This document shows, piece after piece, positions 16,691-25,287 of a DNA stretch of 64,000 bases (positions are counted from its first letter, which is position 1; each line of letters starts with the position of its first letter). The stretch is from Palsa-360 sp963719875 (GTDB lineage: Bacteria; Acidobacteriota; Terriglobia; Acidiferrales; UBA7541): contig CAVRDJ010000002.1 of NCBI GenBank assembly GCA_963719875.1, forward strand, positions 2,542,001-2,606,000, read 5' to 3'. The notes under the pieces were generated by a model. The model was not told the origin of the DNA. It searched no databases and was given only the letters and a program-made list of their open reading frames with translations. The position numbers and the translations under genes are program-made.

Positions 16691-16750
16691 GAAGCCTCCT
16701 CAAAATTTAAGATGAATGATTTTCAGGTCTCTTTCGCGAACGAAGCTTTT

Positions 16751-16824
16751 AGTAGCGCAGACTTCAGTCTGTGGGGGTTAGCCCTTGCAAGGTCGAAAAC
16801 CCACAGACTGAAGTCTGCGCTACT
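16751..16824. repeat. REP pair (BIME-like), type B variant
   Basis: Perfect 25-bp inverted arms (16751-16775 and 16800-16824) begin GTAGCGCAGACTTCAGTCTG. Relative to the 3472-3545 copy the stem has compensating G-to-A and C-to-T changes that keep the pairing. The spacer also resembles that copy. Confidence 0.85.
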
Positions 16825-16884
16825 CCCCCCATGATAGCGGATTTTTTCGAGCGCTGTCCCGGATTCTGGTAACATCGCCTCGAT

Positions 16885-17505
16885 ATGGCGCGTCTCAACG
16901 TGGATCAGGCTTATCCGGGAATAACGATTCGTCCGCGTTCGCGCAGCTTGTTGGCGCGTCTAATGCGCTGGCCCGCCGAGTGCATCCATCTGGAAAACGG
17001 ACACCACTGGATCGCCACGTTTATCCCGGACATTCTGTACCTTCGCGGCAAGGCCAGGATGCGCCGCAATCCCGCGCGGCCGGAAGTTTCGGTTTGTTTC
17101 GATTGCCTGGCCGGCCTTCTGGAGCCCGAACTCACGGCTAGCCGGAGCCGCGTGGTTGCGTTTGAACCGGACGGCGAGAATTTTACGCAATATTTTTTCC
17201 TGGGCCGGGAAGATTTCGCTGCTGCGGGCCTGCGTTCCGAAGTAGCCGCCGCGATCGAAACGCGCCTTGAAAAATTTGATGGCGCGTGCAGCGATTGCGG
17301 CAAGCCGGCAACCTGGCTCTGGATTTCACGCCGTGAAGTTTCCAGCCTTGACCAGACGGAGCGGATCGAAACATCGCCCGGCGCTCTGTTCTGCGCAAAG
17401 CATGGAGCCGCGAAATTGTGCGAGGCCCTTGGAAAAGTGGAAGAGGCAAATCTATTCTACGTCAATGCGCCCTATGGAGATTCCGGCGCGTACGTCTGGA
17501 TCTGA
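16885..17505 (+). CDS. Conserved hypothetical protein with Cys pairs
   Basis: This 206-residue soluble protein has no signal peptide. It contains CFDC (about 71-74), CSDC (about 134-137) and a later FCAKHG, which could bind zinc. The rest is mixed strand and helix with no motif I can name. It precedes a second small hypothetical gene by 39 bases in the same direction, suggesting a two-gene unit. Function is unknown. It is likely a lineage-restricted family. Confidence 0.6.
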   Translation: MARLNVDQAYPGITIRPRSRSLLARLMRWPAECIHLENGHHWIATFIPDILYLRGKARMRRNPARPEVSVCFDCLAGLLEPELTASRSRVVAFEPDGENFTQYFFLGREDFAAAGLRSEVAAAIETRLEKFDGACSDCGKPATWLWISRREVSSLDQTERIETSPGALFCAKHGAAKLCEALGKVEEANLFYVNAPYGDSGAYVWI

Positions 17506-17544
17506 ATACCGGGTGGGGGTTGTATTAGCAGCCCGCCATAGACA

Positions 17545-17787
17545 ATGACTCTGCGCGAAATTGTCGAGAAATATCTGGCCATTGCGGGCGGCTTTGCATT
17601 TCTAGCGCCGCTCGCGGATTTTGGCCTGGAACGCAGCGAAGTCGAGCGCGTTTTCGGGGCGCTCGACGACGATTACCACATCAGCCGATTCTTTCACTTC
17701 AGCCAGGTTTCCGGCACCGCCTACATGATCAACGGATTCGAGCAGACGCACATCTCGATTGACGAGGAAATTCAGACTATTTTGTAA
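17545..17787 (+). CDS. Small conserved hypothetical protein
   Basis: This 80-residue soluble protein starts MTLREIVEKYL and has a mixed helical and strand pattern (DDDYHISRFFHFSQVSG). No domain is recognised. It follows the 206-residue hypothetical gene at a short distance and is probably cotranscribed. Its stop codon lies directly against the REP pair at 17788. Confidence 0.55.
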   Translation: MTLREIVEKYLAIAGGFAFLAPLADFGLERSEVERVFGALDDDYHISRFFHFSQVSGTAYMINGFEQTHISIDEEIQTIL

Positions 17788-17861
17788 GTAGGACGGGCTT
17801 CAGCCTGTCTGGTTTTGATTTTTGCGCGGGCCAAAAGCAGACAGGCTGAAGCCCGTCCTAC
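17788..17861. repeat. REP pair (BIME-like), type A
   Basis: Perfect 24-bp inverted arms (17788-17811 and 17838-17861) are identical in sequence to those at 1616-1695. It fills the gap between two convergent genes and overlaps the stop codon of the right-hand one. Confidence 0.88.
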
Positions 17862-18064
17862 GAATGGCGCCGCCACAGCCAATAACCTAATCCGCAAACG
17901 AGCAGGATCGGAAGCGCGCTCATGACCACCGTCATTCCGAAGTAGGTTGCGGCGGTTTTGGGGTCGCCCACCATGCAGGCGGGGCAAGCCCACACTGCGC
18001 CGGGGATCAGCGAAGCTCCAGCCACGGCGATGAAGAAACGCGCTGCAAATTTTAGACGACGCAT
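17858..18064 (-). CDS. Small membrane protein of the oxidase operon (CPAC motif)
   Basis: This 68-residue protein has a signal-like N-terminus (FFIAVAGASLIPGAVWA), then CPAC, then one membrane helix ending in WLWRRHS. It is the last gene of the oxidase operon, seven bases after a subunit III gene, so an accessory role such as assembly or metal handling is possible. The CPAC pair could be redox-active or metal-binding outside the membrane. Its TAG stop is formed by the first bases of the REP pair, so the original C-terminus may have been different. Confidence 0.6.
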   Translation of the reverse strand: MRRLKFAARFFIAVAGASLIPGAVWACPACMVGDPKTAATYFGMTVVMSALPILLVCGLGYWLWRRHS

Positions 18065-18071
18065 AAGCCCC

Positions 18072-18674
18072 TCACAAATATACGCGCAAATAAATCACCG
18101 GCCACAGCAGGACGACGAAATACCAGAACACTTGCGTGGCCGCGAATGTCGAAGGCGCAAGCGTCCCGCGCCGCATCGGGAAATAGATCGCCGTCAGGAC
18201 GGCGATGGCAACTACCGCGTGGAGCGCGTGCGCGCCAACAATCAGATAGAAAAACGCGCCGTGAGTGCTCGACGTCATTGTCAGGCCTTCGCGTAGAAGC
18301 GCCACCCATTCCACTCCTTGCAGCAGAACAAAGGCAATTCCAGCAGCAATAGCGCCCGCCAGGTAGGGACGCGCATTTTCATAGCTGGCGCGCGAGCGGC
18401 GGCTCGATACAAACAACAGGACGCCGCTTAGCAGCAGGATTGCTGTGTTGAGAGCAGTGCGTTCAACCGGCAGGCGCGGCTGCCCAGCGGGAGGCCAGAC
18501 GCCACCCATCACTGTGGCTCGCGCGATGGTGTGGGCGCTCATCAGCGCCGCGAAAAACATAATTTCCGCCACGACAAAAATGATCATGGCCAGGACCGAA
18601 TTGGGCAGGCGTTTCCCTGCATCCGGCGCGGGATGGGCCATTCGAGATTCAATGGTTGTGGTTGGGCTACTCAC
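18072..18674 (-). CDS. coxC: Cytochrome c oxidase subunit III, second copy
   Basis: The 200-residue protein has five membrane segments in the COX3/CyoC pattern. VVAEIMFFAALMSAH is the helix with the family Glu, QGVEWVALLREG carries a conserved Glu, and the STHGAFFYLIVGAHALHAVV stretch follows. It overlaps the subunit IV gene upstream by eight bases. The operon also has another COX3 gene at 19053, so the complex may contain two different short subunit III proteins, or one may serve in assembly. Confidence 0.85.
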   Translation of the reverse strand: MSSPTTTIESRMAHPAPDAGKRLPNSVLAMIIFVVAEIMFFAALMSAHTIARATVMGGVWPPAGQPRLPVERTALNTAILLLSGVLLFVSSRRSRASYENARPYLAGAIAAGIAFVLLQGVEWVALLREGLTMTSSTHGAFFYLIVGAHALHAVVAIAVLTAIYFPMRRGTLAPSTFAATQVFWYFVVLLWPVIYLRVYL

Positions 18675-19020
18675 GTTTGGCCGCCGGGCTTCCGCTTGTC
18701 ACCGCGCCCTCTTTCGCCGGAAATTTGCTCCAATTCAGGCCGCTGTGCTTCATCACGTCGGGGGCTACGCCCGCGAATAGAATCGCGATGAAGAGGAGGC
18801 ACATAATCAAAAGATACGGCACCCAGCGCTTTTCAACATTGACATGCATGAAGTTCTTGGCGACGAGATACGCCTTGACCAGCGCGACTCCAAAGACGGC
18901 GATGAGCACCACTTCACGAATATGGGACCGGGAACCCAGTACGCTCACGATGAGCAACCCCACGAGGATGGCCCAGATCTTGACGTAGTTGGGATGGTGA
19001 ACTTGACCTTCAGTCGTCAT
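18667..19020 (-). CDS. Cytochrome c oxidase subunit IV (prokaryotic type)
   Basis: This 117-residue protein has three hydrophobic segments and the family pattern VLIAVFGVALVKAYLVAKNF followed by MHVNVEKRW. That identifies it as the small CyoD/CtaF-like subunit that stabilises the catalytic core. The C-terminal ~25 residues are a polar tail. It overlaps the next subunit III gene, indicating tight cotranslation. Confidence 0.85.
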   Translation of the reverse strand: MTTEGQVHHPNYVKIWAILVGLLIVSVLGSRSHIREVVLIAVFGVALVKAYLVAKNFMHVNVEKRWVPYLLIMCLLFIAILFAGVAPDVMKHSGLNWSKFPAKEGAVTSGSPAAKRE

Positions 19021-19052
19021 GGTTCCTCGTCATTGCTCCCAATCGGGGTTCC

Positions 19053-19634
19053 TCACCGGGCGATGTACAGCAGCGGGAATAGAAAAATCCAAACGATGTC
19101 GACGAAATGCCAGTAAAGCCCGATACATTCCACGCGCTGCAATTCCCGATTTTTTGCAGCGTCCGCCGCGACGATCAGCAGGATGATCATGCCCGCGAGC
19201 ACGTGCAGGGCATGCAGGCCGGCGAGCGTGTAATAGAACGACCAGAATCCGCCGGAGGAAAGCACGAAGCCTTCGCGGATGTCGATGGTCCATTCATATC
19301 CCTTGACGCACAGGAAGATCAACCCTCCGAGCGAAGTCATGCGAAGCAATTTCGCGGCCTTGGGACCGTCGTGCGCGTCCGCCGCTTTGTGGGCCAGGAC
19401 GGCGCACAAGCTCGAGGTCAGCAGCACGAACGTGTTGAACGCTCCCGCCCATGTCAGCGTGTGCGAAGCGGACTCCGCCCATTCCGGGTGCCCGACCCGG
19501 TGCATGATGTAGGAAGCGAGCAACCCGCCGAAGATCACGATTTCCGAAGCAATCACCCACCAGGTAATGAGCTTCGCGGTCGGAATTCCCGTGGCGCTCC
19601 GAGTATTGGCAATTGGCTTGGCGCTTGCGCTCAT
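19053..19634 (-). CDS. coxC: Cytochrome c oxidase subunit III, first copy
   Basis: The 193-residue protein has five membrane helices in the COX3 family pattern: ASEIVIFGGLLASYIMH with the conserved Glu, VKGYEWTIDIREGF, then YYTLAGLHALHVLAGM, and YWHFVDIVWIFLFPLLY at the end. The last motif is typical of subunit III in aa3/caa3 oxidases. It follows COX1 by 21 bases. Together with the 18072 gene the operon encodes two diverged subunit III proteins. Confidence 0.9.
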   Translation of the reverse strand: MSASAKPIANTRSATGIPTAKLITWWVIASEIVIFGGLLASYIMHRVGHPEWAESASHTLTWAGAFNTFVLLTSSLCAVLAHKAADAHDGPKAAKLLRMTSLGGLIFLCVKGYEWTIDIREGFVLSSGGFWSFYYTLAGLHALHVLAGMIILLIVAADAAKNRELQRVECIGLYWHFVDIVWIFLFPLLYIAR

Positions 19635-19655
19635 GAGTCCATTTCTCCGACGGGC

Positions 19656-21332
19656 CTAATCGGGAACGTTTTGCGGCAAAAAGTCATCCATGCCCCCCGG
19701 CAAGCCATATTCGTAGGGCCCGCGGTACACAGTTGGCAATTCGGCAAAGTTTCCGTGCGGGGGCGGCGAGGGAACCGTCCACTCGAGTGTGGCGGACCTC
19801 CACGGATTCGCGTCGGCGCGCTTGCCGTGGCGCAGGCTCCAGAAGAAATTGAACAAAAAGACCAATTGGAAAGACAGCATGAAGAGCAGCGCGATCGTGG
19901 AAGTCGTGCGCAGATACTGCAGCGCGGGCCGCGACTGCTCCGCAAACTGGGCGTAACTGTAGACGCGCCGCTGATCTCCGGCCGTGCCGGTGATGAATAG
20001 CGGAATGAAAATCACATTGAAGGGAATGACCGTGCCCCAGAAATGGATTTTTCCGAGTGTCTCGTTGAGCATGCGGCCGAACATTTTCGGGTACCAGAAG
20101 GTCAGACCAGCATACAGGGCGATAATGGCGATGGGGACGAACGTGTAATGGAAGTGCGCGATGACGAAATACGTATCGTGCAAATAAATGTCCGTGCCGG
20201 ACGAACCCAGGAAAATTCCCGTCACGCCGCCGATCATGAACTCCGCGATGAATCCCAGGGCCCACAGCATGGGCGTGTCCAGGTGAATCGATCCGCCGTA
20301 GAGCGTTGCGATGTAGAGGAACACCATTTCCGTAATGGGGACCGAAATCAGCAGCGTCGTGACCGAGAAAATGTTGGCCATGCGCGGGTCAATCCCCGCC
20401 ACGAATTGATGGTGCGCCCACACGACGAAACTCAGGAACCCGACGGCCCAGGTTGTGTAGAGGACGGTCTTGTAACCGAAAATTTTCTTGCGGGCAAATA
20501 CCGCGACGACTTCCGCCACAATCCCCAACGCCGGAAGCAATACAACGTACACCTCTGGGTGGCCGAAGAACCAGAAAAGATGCTGCCACAACAGCGGATC
20601 GCCGCCGCGCGTCGGATCGTAAAAACCCGTGGACATGGTCTGGTCAAATAGCAGCATGACCGCTCCGGCGATCAAGGGACCAGCCGAAGCCATGAAGATG
20701 ATGCTCGCGAGCACAATCATCCAGACGACCAGAGGGATATCGTACATTTTCATGCCCGGCGCGCGACTGTTCATGGTCGTGACGGTGAAGTTGATGCCGC
20801 CCAGCAAGAACGCGACGAATTCCAGCGCGACCGCCAGCAGCCACAGCGTGGCGCCAATTGGGGTCAAGTTGTAGGCGCCCACCGCGGAAAGCGGAGGATA
20901 CGCCGTCCAGGCGCCGCCAAACGGGCCGCCCTTAACCAAAAATGAGGATAGAAGAACGAGGGCGCTCAACAAGAAAATCTGGTAGGAAAGACGATTGATT
21001 CGTGGGAACGCCATATCGTCGCATCCAACCATCAGCGGAATCAGGAAATTTCCGAATGCGGCGATGAGCAACGGCATGGCCACCCAGAAAATCATGATGC
21101 TGCCGTGCATGGTGACGAGAGCGTTGTACTTTCCCGGCGTAACGATTCCATACCCGGGAACATGCTGATTGGGAAAGCCCAGTTGCATGCGGAAGACGTA
21201 CGCGAAGAAGCCGCCAAGCAGGGCCATCGCCATGCCGGTAAACATATACTGCATGGCAATCATCTTGTGGTCGGTGGACCAGAAGTACTTCTGAAAAATT
21301 CCCGGCGCGGCGTGTTCCACTTGCGTGCTCAT
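19656..21332 (-). CDS. coxA: Cytochrome c oxidase subunit I
   Basis: This 558-residue haem-copper oxidase core has twelve membrane helices. Haem and CuB ligands are present: MHGSIMIFW, FGHPEVYVVLLP with the cross-linked Tyr and the D-channel Glu, WAHHQF, and HDTYFVIAHFHYTF. GCDDMAFPRIN keeps the D-channel Asp. At the K-channel, the usual TGIK is ITEM, and the Ser after GHPEVY (GIIS) is Ala, so Ser, Thr and Lys of that path are all missing. It reduces oxygen to water while pumping protons. Its start overlaps the COX2 stop by four bases. Confidence 0.95.
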   Translation of the reverse strand: MSTQVEHAAPGIFQKYFWSTDHKMIAMQYMFTGMAMALLGGFFAYVFRMQLGFPNQHVPGYGIVTPGKYNALVTMHGSIMIFWVAMPLLIAAFGNFLIPLMVGCDDMAFPRINRLSYQIFLLSALVLLSSFLVKGGPFGGAWTAYPPLSAVGAYNLTPIGATLWLLAVALEFVAFLLGGINFTVTTMNSRAPGMKMYDIPLVVWMIVLASIIFMASAGPLIAGAVMLLFDQTMSTGFYDPTRGGDPLLWQHLFWFFGHPEVYVVLLPALGIVAEVVAVFARKKIFGYKTVLYTTWAVGFLSFVVWAHHQFVAGIDPRMANIFSVTTLLISVPITEMVFLYIATLYGGSIHLDTPMLWALGFIAEFMIGGVTGIFLGSSGTDIYLHDTYFVIAHFHYTFVPIAIIALYAGLTFWYPKMFGRMLNETLGKIHFWGTVIPFNVIFIPLFITGTAGDQRRVYSYAQFAEQSRPALQYLRTTSTIALLFMLSFQLVFLFNFFWSLRHGKRADANPWRSATLEWTVPSPPPHGNFAELPTVYRGPYEYGLPGGMDDFLPQNVPD

Positions 21333-22069
21333 CGCCGCAACTCCGCCATCGTCGAGCCGCCAGCCGAGGCAGACGCGGGTGGGACCTGTTGTTCGGCTAC
21401 GGCCGGACTGGTGTTATGCATCAACCAGGCGGCGTGGTCCTGCTGCGTCTCAACAATAATTCGGCCCGCCATCATTGCGTGGCCGACCCCGCACATCTGC
21501 GTGCATTGAATGTCGTACGTGCCGACGCGATTGGGGCGAAACCAGCCGGTGATGACGCGGCCGGGCAAGGCATCCTGTTTCAGGCGGAAAGCCGGAATGG
21601 CAAAACTGTGAACCACGTCGCGAGACATCAACTCAAAGTGATACGTGGTGTTCACTTTGACGTGCAGCTCTTCTACTGTGCGAATGTCGTCGGCCGTGTC
21701 CAGGACGCCGTCAGGACCCGGCTGCTGGAAACTCCAGGCCCATTGCTGGCCGATCACGCGCACCGTCTCGTCGGGCGGAGGCAGGACCTGCTTGATGTTG
21801 TACCAAACCATGATCGCCGGCACGATGATGACGATGTCGCAGAGGATGACCAGAACGTGAGGAATCGTAATCCACCGCTTCAGATGGGTTTCTTCCCCGG
21901 TGATGTACTGCGTTGGGCGCCCGTCCTTGGCGCGAAACTTGAAGACCAGCCAAACCATCACGGCTTCCGCGACGATCAGCCAAAACCCGACCAGCACCGC
22001 GATCAATAGGAATTGGTAATCGATCCAATGTGCGTAGGTCGAAGCTGCCGTTGAATACCGCTCCAGCAT
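21329..22069 (-). CDS. coxB: Cytochrome c oxidase subunit II
   Basis: The protein has about 246 residues. Two membrane helices (about 20-45 and 70-92) are followed by a periplasmic cupredoxin domain. CuA ligands are His154 (DVVHSFAIP), Cys189 and Cys193 (CTQMCGVGH), His197 and Met200. The usual Glu between the cysteines is Gln here. There is no fused cytochrome c domain, and a separate dihaem cytochrome gene precedes it. The ATG at 22069 has GGAG seven bases upstream and was preferred to a longer frame from 22141 that would overlap the small gene before it. Confidence 0.93.
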   Translation of the reverse strand: MLERYSTAASTYAHWIDYQFLLIAVLVGFWLIVAEAVMVWLVFKFRAKDGRPTQYITGEETHLKRWITIPHVLVILCDIVIIVPAIMVWYNIKQVLPPPDETVRVIGQQWAWSFQQPGPDGVLDTADDIRTVEELHVKVNTTYHFELMSRDVVHSFAIPAFRLKQDALPGRVITGWFRPNRVGTYDIQCTQMCGVGHAMMAGRIIVETQQDHAAWLMHNTSPAVAEQQVPPASASAGGSTMAELRR

Positions 22070-22080
22070 TAGAGCTCCAG

Positions 22081-22188
22081 CTAGCGAATTAAAAGCAGCA
22101 CTCCCGCGACAAAAGCCAACGTGGAAAGCGCGATAGTCCAAAAAACAATCTTGGCCACCTGGTCCGGCGACGCCTCGGGATGATCCAT
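22081..22188 (-). CDS. Small single-helix membrane protein of the oxidase operon
   Basis: A 35-codon gene fits exactly between the dihaem cytochrome and COX2 genes. It reads MDHPEASPDQVAKIVFW and then a hydrophobic helix TIALSTLAFVAGVLLLIR, with a polar N-terminus and a basic end. GGAG lies nine bases before the ATG at 22188, and an in-frame ATG at 22206 would add six residues. Its position and shape resemble tiny accessory subunits of terminal oxidases (CcoS/CydX-like in size), but no homology is claimed. Confidence 0.65.
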   Translation of the reverse strand: MDHPEASPDQVAKIVFWTIALSTLAFVAGVLLLIR

Positions 22189-22216
22189 GGAACGCTTCTC
22201 CTGCATCTATCCGGAC

Positions 22217-22882
22217 CTAAGGCTTCAGTGAATCGATATAGGCAACCACGTTCCGGACCGCGTCCTCGCTCGCCAGTCCACGCGCCATGGGCCGCATCAA
22301 TCTGCCTTCGATGTCTTTGGGATTGTTCCCACGCACGCCGCTTCTGAATTTTCTCAACTGCGTTGCCAGGTACCAATCGTCGATTCCGGCCAGCCGCGGG
22401 GCCTTCACGTCCTGGATGCCTTGGCCATTTTCTCCGTGGCAGGCGGCGCACACGAGGTGAAACTGGTTGTCGCCGGCTTGAACGTCGCCCTTCAGCGCGG
22501 GAGGATGCGTGACGGGTGGGAGGCCCTCCACGTATCGTGCCACAGCCTCTACATCCGCATCCGTGGTCACGCTTAACGCCATCGGGCGCATGCGCATGCC
22601 TTCCACGTCGTTGAATTGCATCCCACGCGAGCCGGCGCGAAACTTTTGCAGTTGCGCCTGCACGTACCATTTTTTCATGCCCGCAATATTCGGCGCGCCG
22701 ACCGTGGGATTCCCCGATCCGTCGGCGTTGTGACAGGGAACGCAGGTCTGGAAAACTTCCTGGCCCCGAGTGGCGGCATCCGTAGTGCCCAGGCGGCATC
22801 CGGAGAAATTCAGTCCGCCGGCGAAGAGCAGCAATGCCCAAAGCGCGATTCGATGCGGATCGATTTTTTGAATTATTCGCAT
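22217..22882 (-). CDS. Dihaem cytochrome c lipoprotein (c4-like)
   Basis: The precursor has about 221 residues. A hydrophobic segment ends with LNFSGC, a lipobox with Cys29, so the protein is probably a lipid-anchored periplasmic cytochrome. Two homologous domains follow, each with a haem site (CVPCH at 47-51 and CAACH about residue 142) and a Met-rich ligand region (RMRPMA and RLMRPMA). Tandem c4-type domains donate electrons to CuA of subunit II, whose gene follows. It is the first gene of the oxidase operon. The ATG at 22882 is chosen over one at 22942. Confidence 0.88.
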   Translation of the reverse strand: MRIIQKIDPHRIALWALLLFAGGLNFSGCRLGTTDAATRGQEVFQTCVPCHNADGSGNPTVGAPNIAGMKKWYVQAQLQKFRAGSRGMQFNDVEGMRMRPMALSVTTDADVEAVARYVEGLPPVTHPPALKGDVQAGDNQFHLVCAACHGENGQGIQDVKAPRLAGIDDWYLATQLRKFRSGVRGNNPKDIEGRLMRPMARGLASEDAVRNVVAYIDSLKP

Positions 22883-23029
22883 GGTCAATCGCAATGTCTT
22901 TATTGACCGGCGGATGTTAGCAGCGGGCAGAAACGAAGACAAGCTGAACTTGCCCTAACCCTTTTTTCTCACCACAATCCTGATCGGTGGAACGCAAGCC
23001 ATCGAGTTACCAAAGAACGCGGGCTTTTC

Positions 23030-23056
23030 GTGGCGCCGGCGTCTCGCCAGCGCTAC
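23030..23056. repeat. Single REP element (minus orientation)
   Basis: Read on the minus strand this is GTAGCGCTGGCGAGACGCCG and on to GCGCCAC, a GTAG foot followed by a hairpin GCTGGCG with CGCCGGC. It stands alone between pckG and the oxidase operon. Confidence 0.6.
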
Positions 23057-23075
23057 AAAACATCGCACGCCAAGC

Positions 23076-24836
23076 CTATTTCCGAACGACAGGAACCGCT
23101 TGGAGGCGTTCGCCCAGACGATTGTGTTCCTCGCGGATCTCTTCGGGCAGGCGATCGCCGAATTTCTTGAAGAATTCTCCAACGTCGGCATGTTCCTTGG
23201 CCCAATCGGCGGGCTCGACGCGCAATAATTCATTCATCGTTTCGCGGGACACGTTGATGCCGTCGAGAGTAATCGCATTGGAAGTGGGAACGGCGCCAAT
23301 GGGAGTTTCCGTCGCCGCGGCCTTTCCTTCGATCCGTTCGAGCATCCACTTCAGCACGCGTGCATTTTCGCCATAACCTGGCCACAGGAATTTTCCGTCG
23401 GCGCCCTTGCGGAACCAATTCACATGGAAAATTTTCGGCGGATGAGGGATTTTCTTCCCCATTTCGAGCCAGTGCCCGAAATAATCTCCCATGTGGTAGC
23501 CACAGAAAGGAAGCATGGCCATCGGGTCGCGCCGCGTGACGCCCACAGCGCCGGTGATCGCCGCGGTCGTTTCCGACGCCATCGTCGCAGCGATATAAAC
23601 GCCGTGCTGCCAGCTCATCGCTTCGTACACCAGGGGGGCCAGGCGGGCGCGGCGGCCACCGAAAATGAATGCGGAGATGGGGACTCCGCCCGGATCTTCC
23701 CAGCGCGGGGAAATCGAAGGCGCCTGAATCGCCGGCACGGTGTAACGTGAATTCGCCTGCGCCGCGGGGCCGTTCGATGGCGTCCACACGCGGCCCTGCC
23801 AATCTGTCATTCCGGCGGGGGCATTGTCATTCATGCCTTCCCACCAGGGCTCGCGCTGCGGAGTCAGCCCGACATTCGTGAAAATTGTATTCTTGCGCAG
23901 CGCCGTCATTACATTCGGATTTGTTTTTTCATTCGTGCCGGGGGCCACGCCGAAGAAACCGGCTTCAGGATTAATCGCGTGCAGGTAGCCGTCAGATCCG
24001 ACTTGCATCCAGGCGATGTCGTCGCCCACAGTCCACACACGGTAGCCTTCGTTTTCGAGCGCCGAAACCATCATGGATAGGTTGGTCTTGCCGCAGGCGC
24101 TCGGAAACGCCGCTGCCATGTAGGTCACTTTTCCAGATGGCGATTCCAAGCCCAGAATGAGCATGTGCTCGGCCATCCAGCCTTGTTCGTGCCCCATCCA
24201 GCTCGCGATGCGCAAGGCGAAACACTTTTTGCCCAGCAGCGCGTTGCCGCCGTACCCGGAACCAATACTCCAGATCAATTTTTCTTCGGGGAAGTGCACA
24301 ACATAGCGGTGGTCAGGACTCAAATCTCCCAGGGAATGGAGCCCTGGAACAAAATCCGAGGAACTGCCCAGGCGTTCCAGCGCCACTTTTCCCATCCGCG
24401 ACATGATGCGCATGCTCGCGACGACATAGGCGCTGTCTGTGACCTCGACTCCAACGCGGCTCTGCGGCGAAGCTGCCGGACCCAGGATGTATGGAACCAC
24501 GTACATTGTTCGGCCTTTCATCGAGCCATCGAACAAGCCGCCGAGGGTCTGTTTCGCTTCGGCAGGCGCCATCCAGTTGTTGGTTGGTCCGGCGTCGTCG
24601 CGATTGCGTGTGCAGATATACGTTACTTTTTCCGTGCGAGCCACGTCGCTTGGATCGCTGCGATGGAGGAAACAATGCGGGTACGTCTCGTCATTGAGTG
24701 GAAACGTCTGGCCTTCGCGGACCAGCTGGGTTTCAATTCGGGCGGCTTCCACTTCCGACCCATCGCACCATTGAATTTGCGCGGGGCCAGTTTTGCGCGC
24801 AACCGATTCCACCCATTGTTCCAGGGGCGTAGACAC
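23076..24836 (-). CDS. pckG: Phosphoenolpyruvate carboxykinase (GTP)
   Basis: This 586-residue enzyme is of full family length. It converts oxaloacetate and GTP to PEP, CO2 and GDP, the entry step of gluconeogenesis. The nucleotide P-loop FPSACGKTN lies around residue 250, WTVGDDIAWM holds the metal-binding Asp residues, and FGGRRARLAPLVYE is the conserved Arg loop. WPGYGENARVLKW is also characteristic of the GTP class. GGAGG before the ATG supports the start. It is monocistronic. Together with eno and gpmI in this window it covers the PEP to 3-phosphoglycerate segment. Confidence 0.97.
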   Translation of the reverse strand: MSTPLEQWVESVARKTGPAQIQWCDGSEVEAARIETQLVREGQTFPLNDETYPHCFLHRSDPSDVARTEKVTYICTRNRDDAGPTNNWMAPAEAKQTLGGLFDGSMKGRTMYVVPYILGPAASPQSRVGVEVTDSAYVVASMRIMSRMGKVALERLGSSSDFVPGLHSLGDLSPDHRYVVHFPEEKLIWSIGSGYGGNALLGKKCFALRIASWMGHEQGWMAEHMLILGLESPSGKVTYMAAAFPSACGKTNLSMMVSALENEGYRVWTVGDDIAWMQVGSDGYLHAINPEAGFFGVAPGTNEKTNPNVMTALRKNTIFTNVGLTPQREPWWEGMNDNAPAGMTDWQGRVWTPSNGPAAQANSRYTVPAIQAPSISPRWEDPGGVPISAFIFGGRRARLAPLVYEAMSWQHGVYIAATMASETTAAITGAVGVTRRDPMAMLPFCGYHMGDYFGHWLEMGKKIPHPPKIFHVNWFRKGADGKFLWPGYGENARVLKWMLERIEGKAAATETPIGAVPTSNAITLDGINVSRETMNELLRVEPADWAKEHADVGEFFKKFGDRLPEEIREEHNRLGERLQAVPVVRK

Positions 24837-25287
24837 GGAACCTCCTCCAATTTATTCGGCATGCCAGCGGAAAACTTTTTGGCTGGAGCGACACTGCGCA
24901 AAGAATCAAGCAGCAAACACACACCGAAATTGAAAGTCTAAGACACGGGTGAAGCAAACGCAAGTTTTCGGCAAACCCGTTGTGCCGGGAGATAACGTCC
25001 CGATTCTGTGCGCATTCGAAATTGCCGCCTGTAAGGCAACAGGGAATTGAGGCCAATGGAGGAAATGAGCGCCAACTTGAGACCCTGCTGGCCGAGCTTG
25101 GTGCGAAATTCATCGAACCGGGCTCCAGCGTTTCATTGTGGAACTGGAGATTTCATCTGAGTTCCAGTTCGATTCCGCCACTCGATATATGCCCCTGGGC
25201 AATAGGCGTGTCTCCATCAATTAAAGCAGGTTGGACCCCCTGCCTTGGAACCTGAGTTGCAACAGCGATACGCGGGCGACCCAACCG
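24837..25287. other. Long intergenic region, no gene recognised
   Basis: About 450 bases lie between the divergent pckG and DUF2721 genes. It contains small palindromes (CCTGT with ACAGG around 25040, and CGGGA with TCCCG around 24988-25006) and probably both promoters. I looked for a riboswitch on either strand and did not recognise one. Confidence 0.4.

Noticed and set aside
24980..25255. 91-codon plus-strand frame before the DUF2721 gene
   Set aside because: It has no ribosome site and no recognisable protein pattern beyond a short helical stretch.
24837..25287. Possible riboswitch in the pckG/DUF2721 gap
   Set aside because: Some purine-rich loops and small stems are present, but the order of conserved elements does not match cyclic di-GMP or any other riboswitch I could recall.
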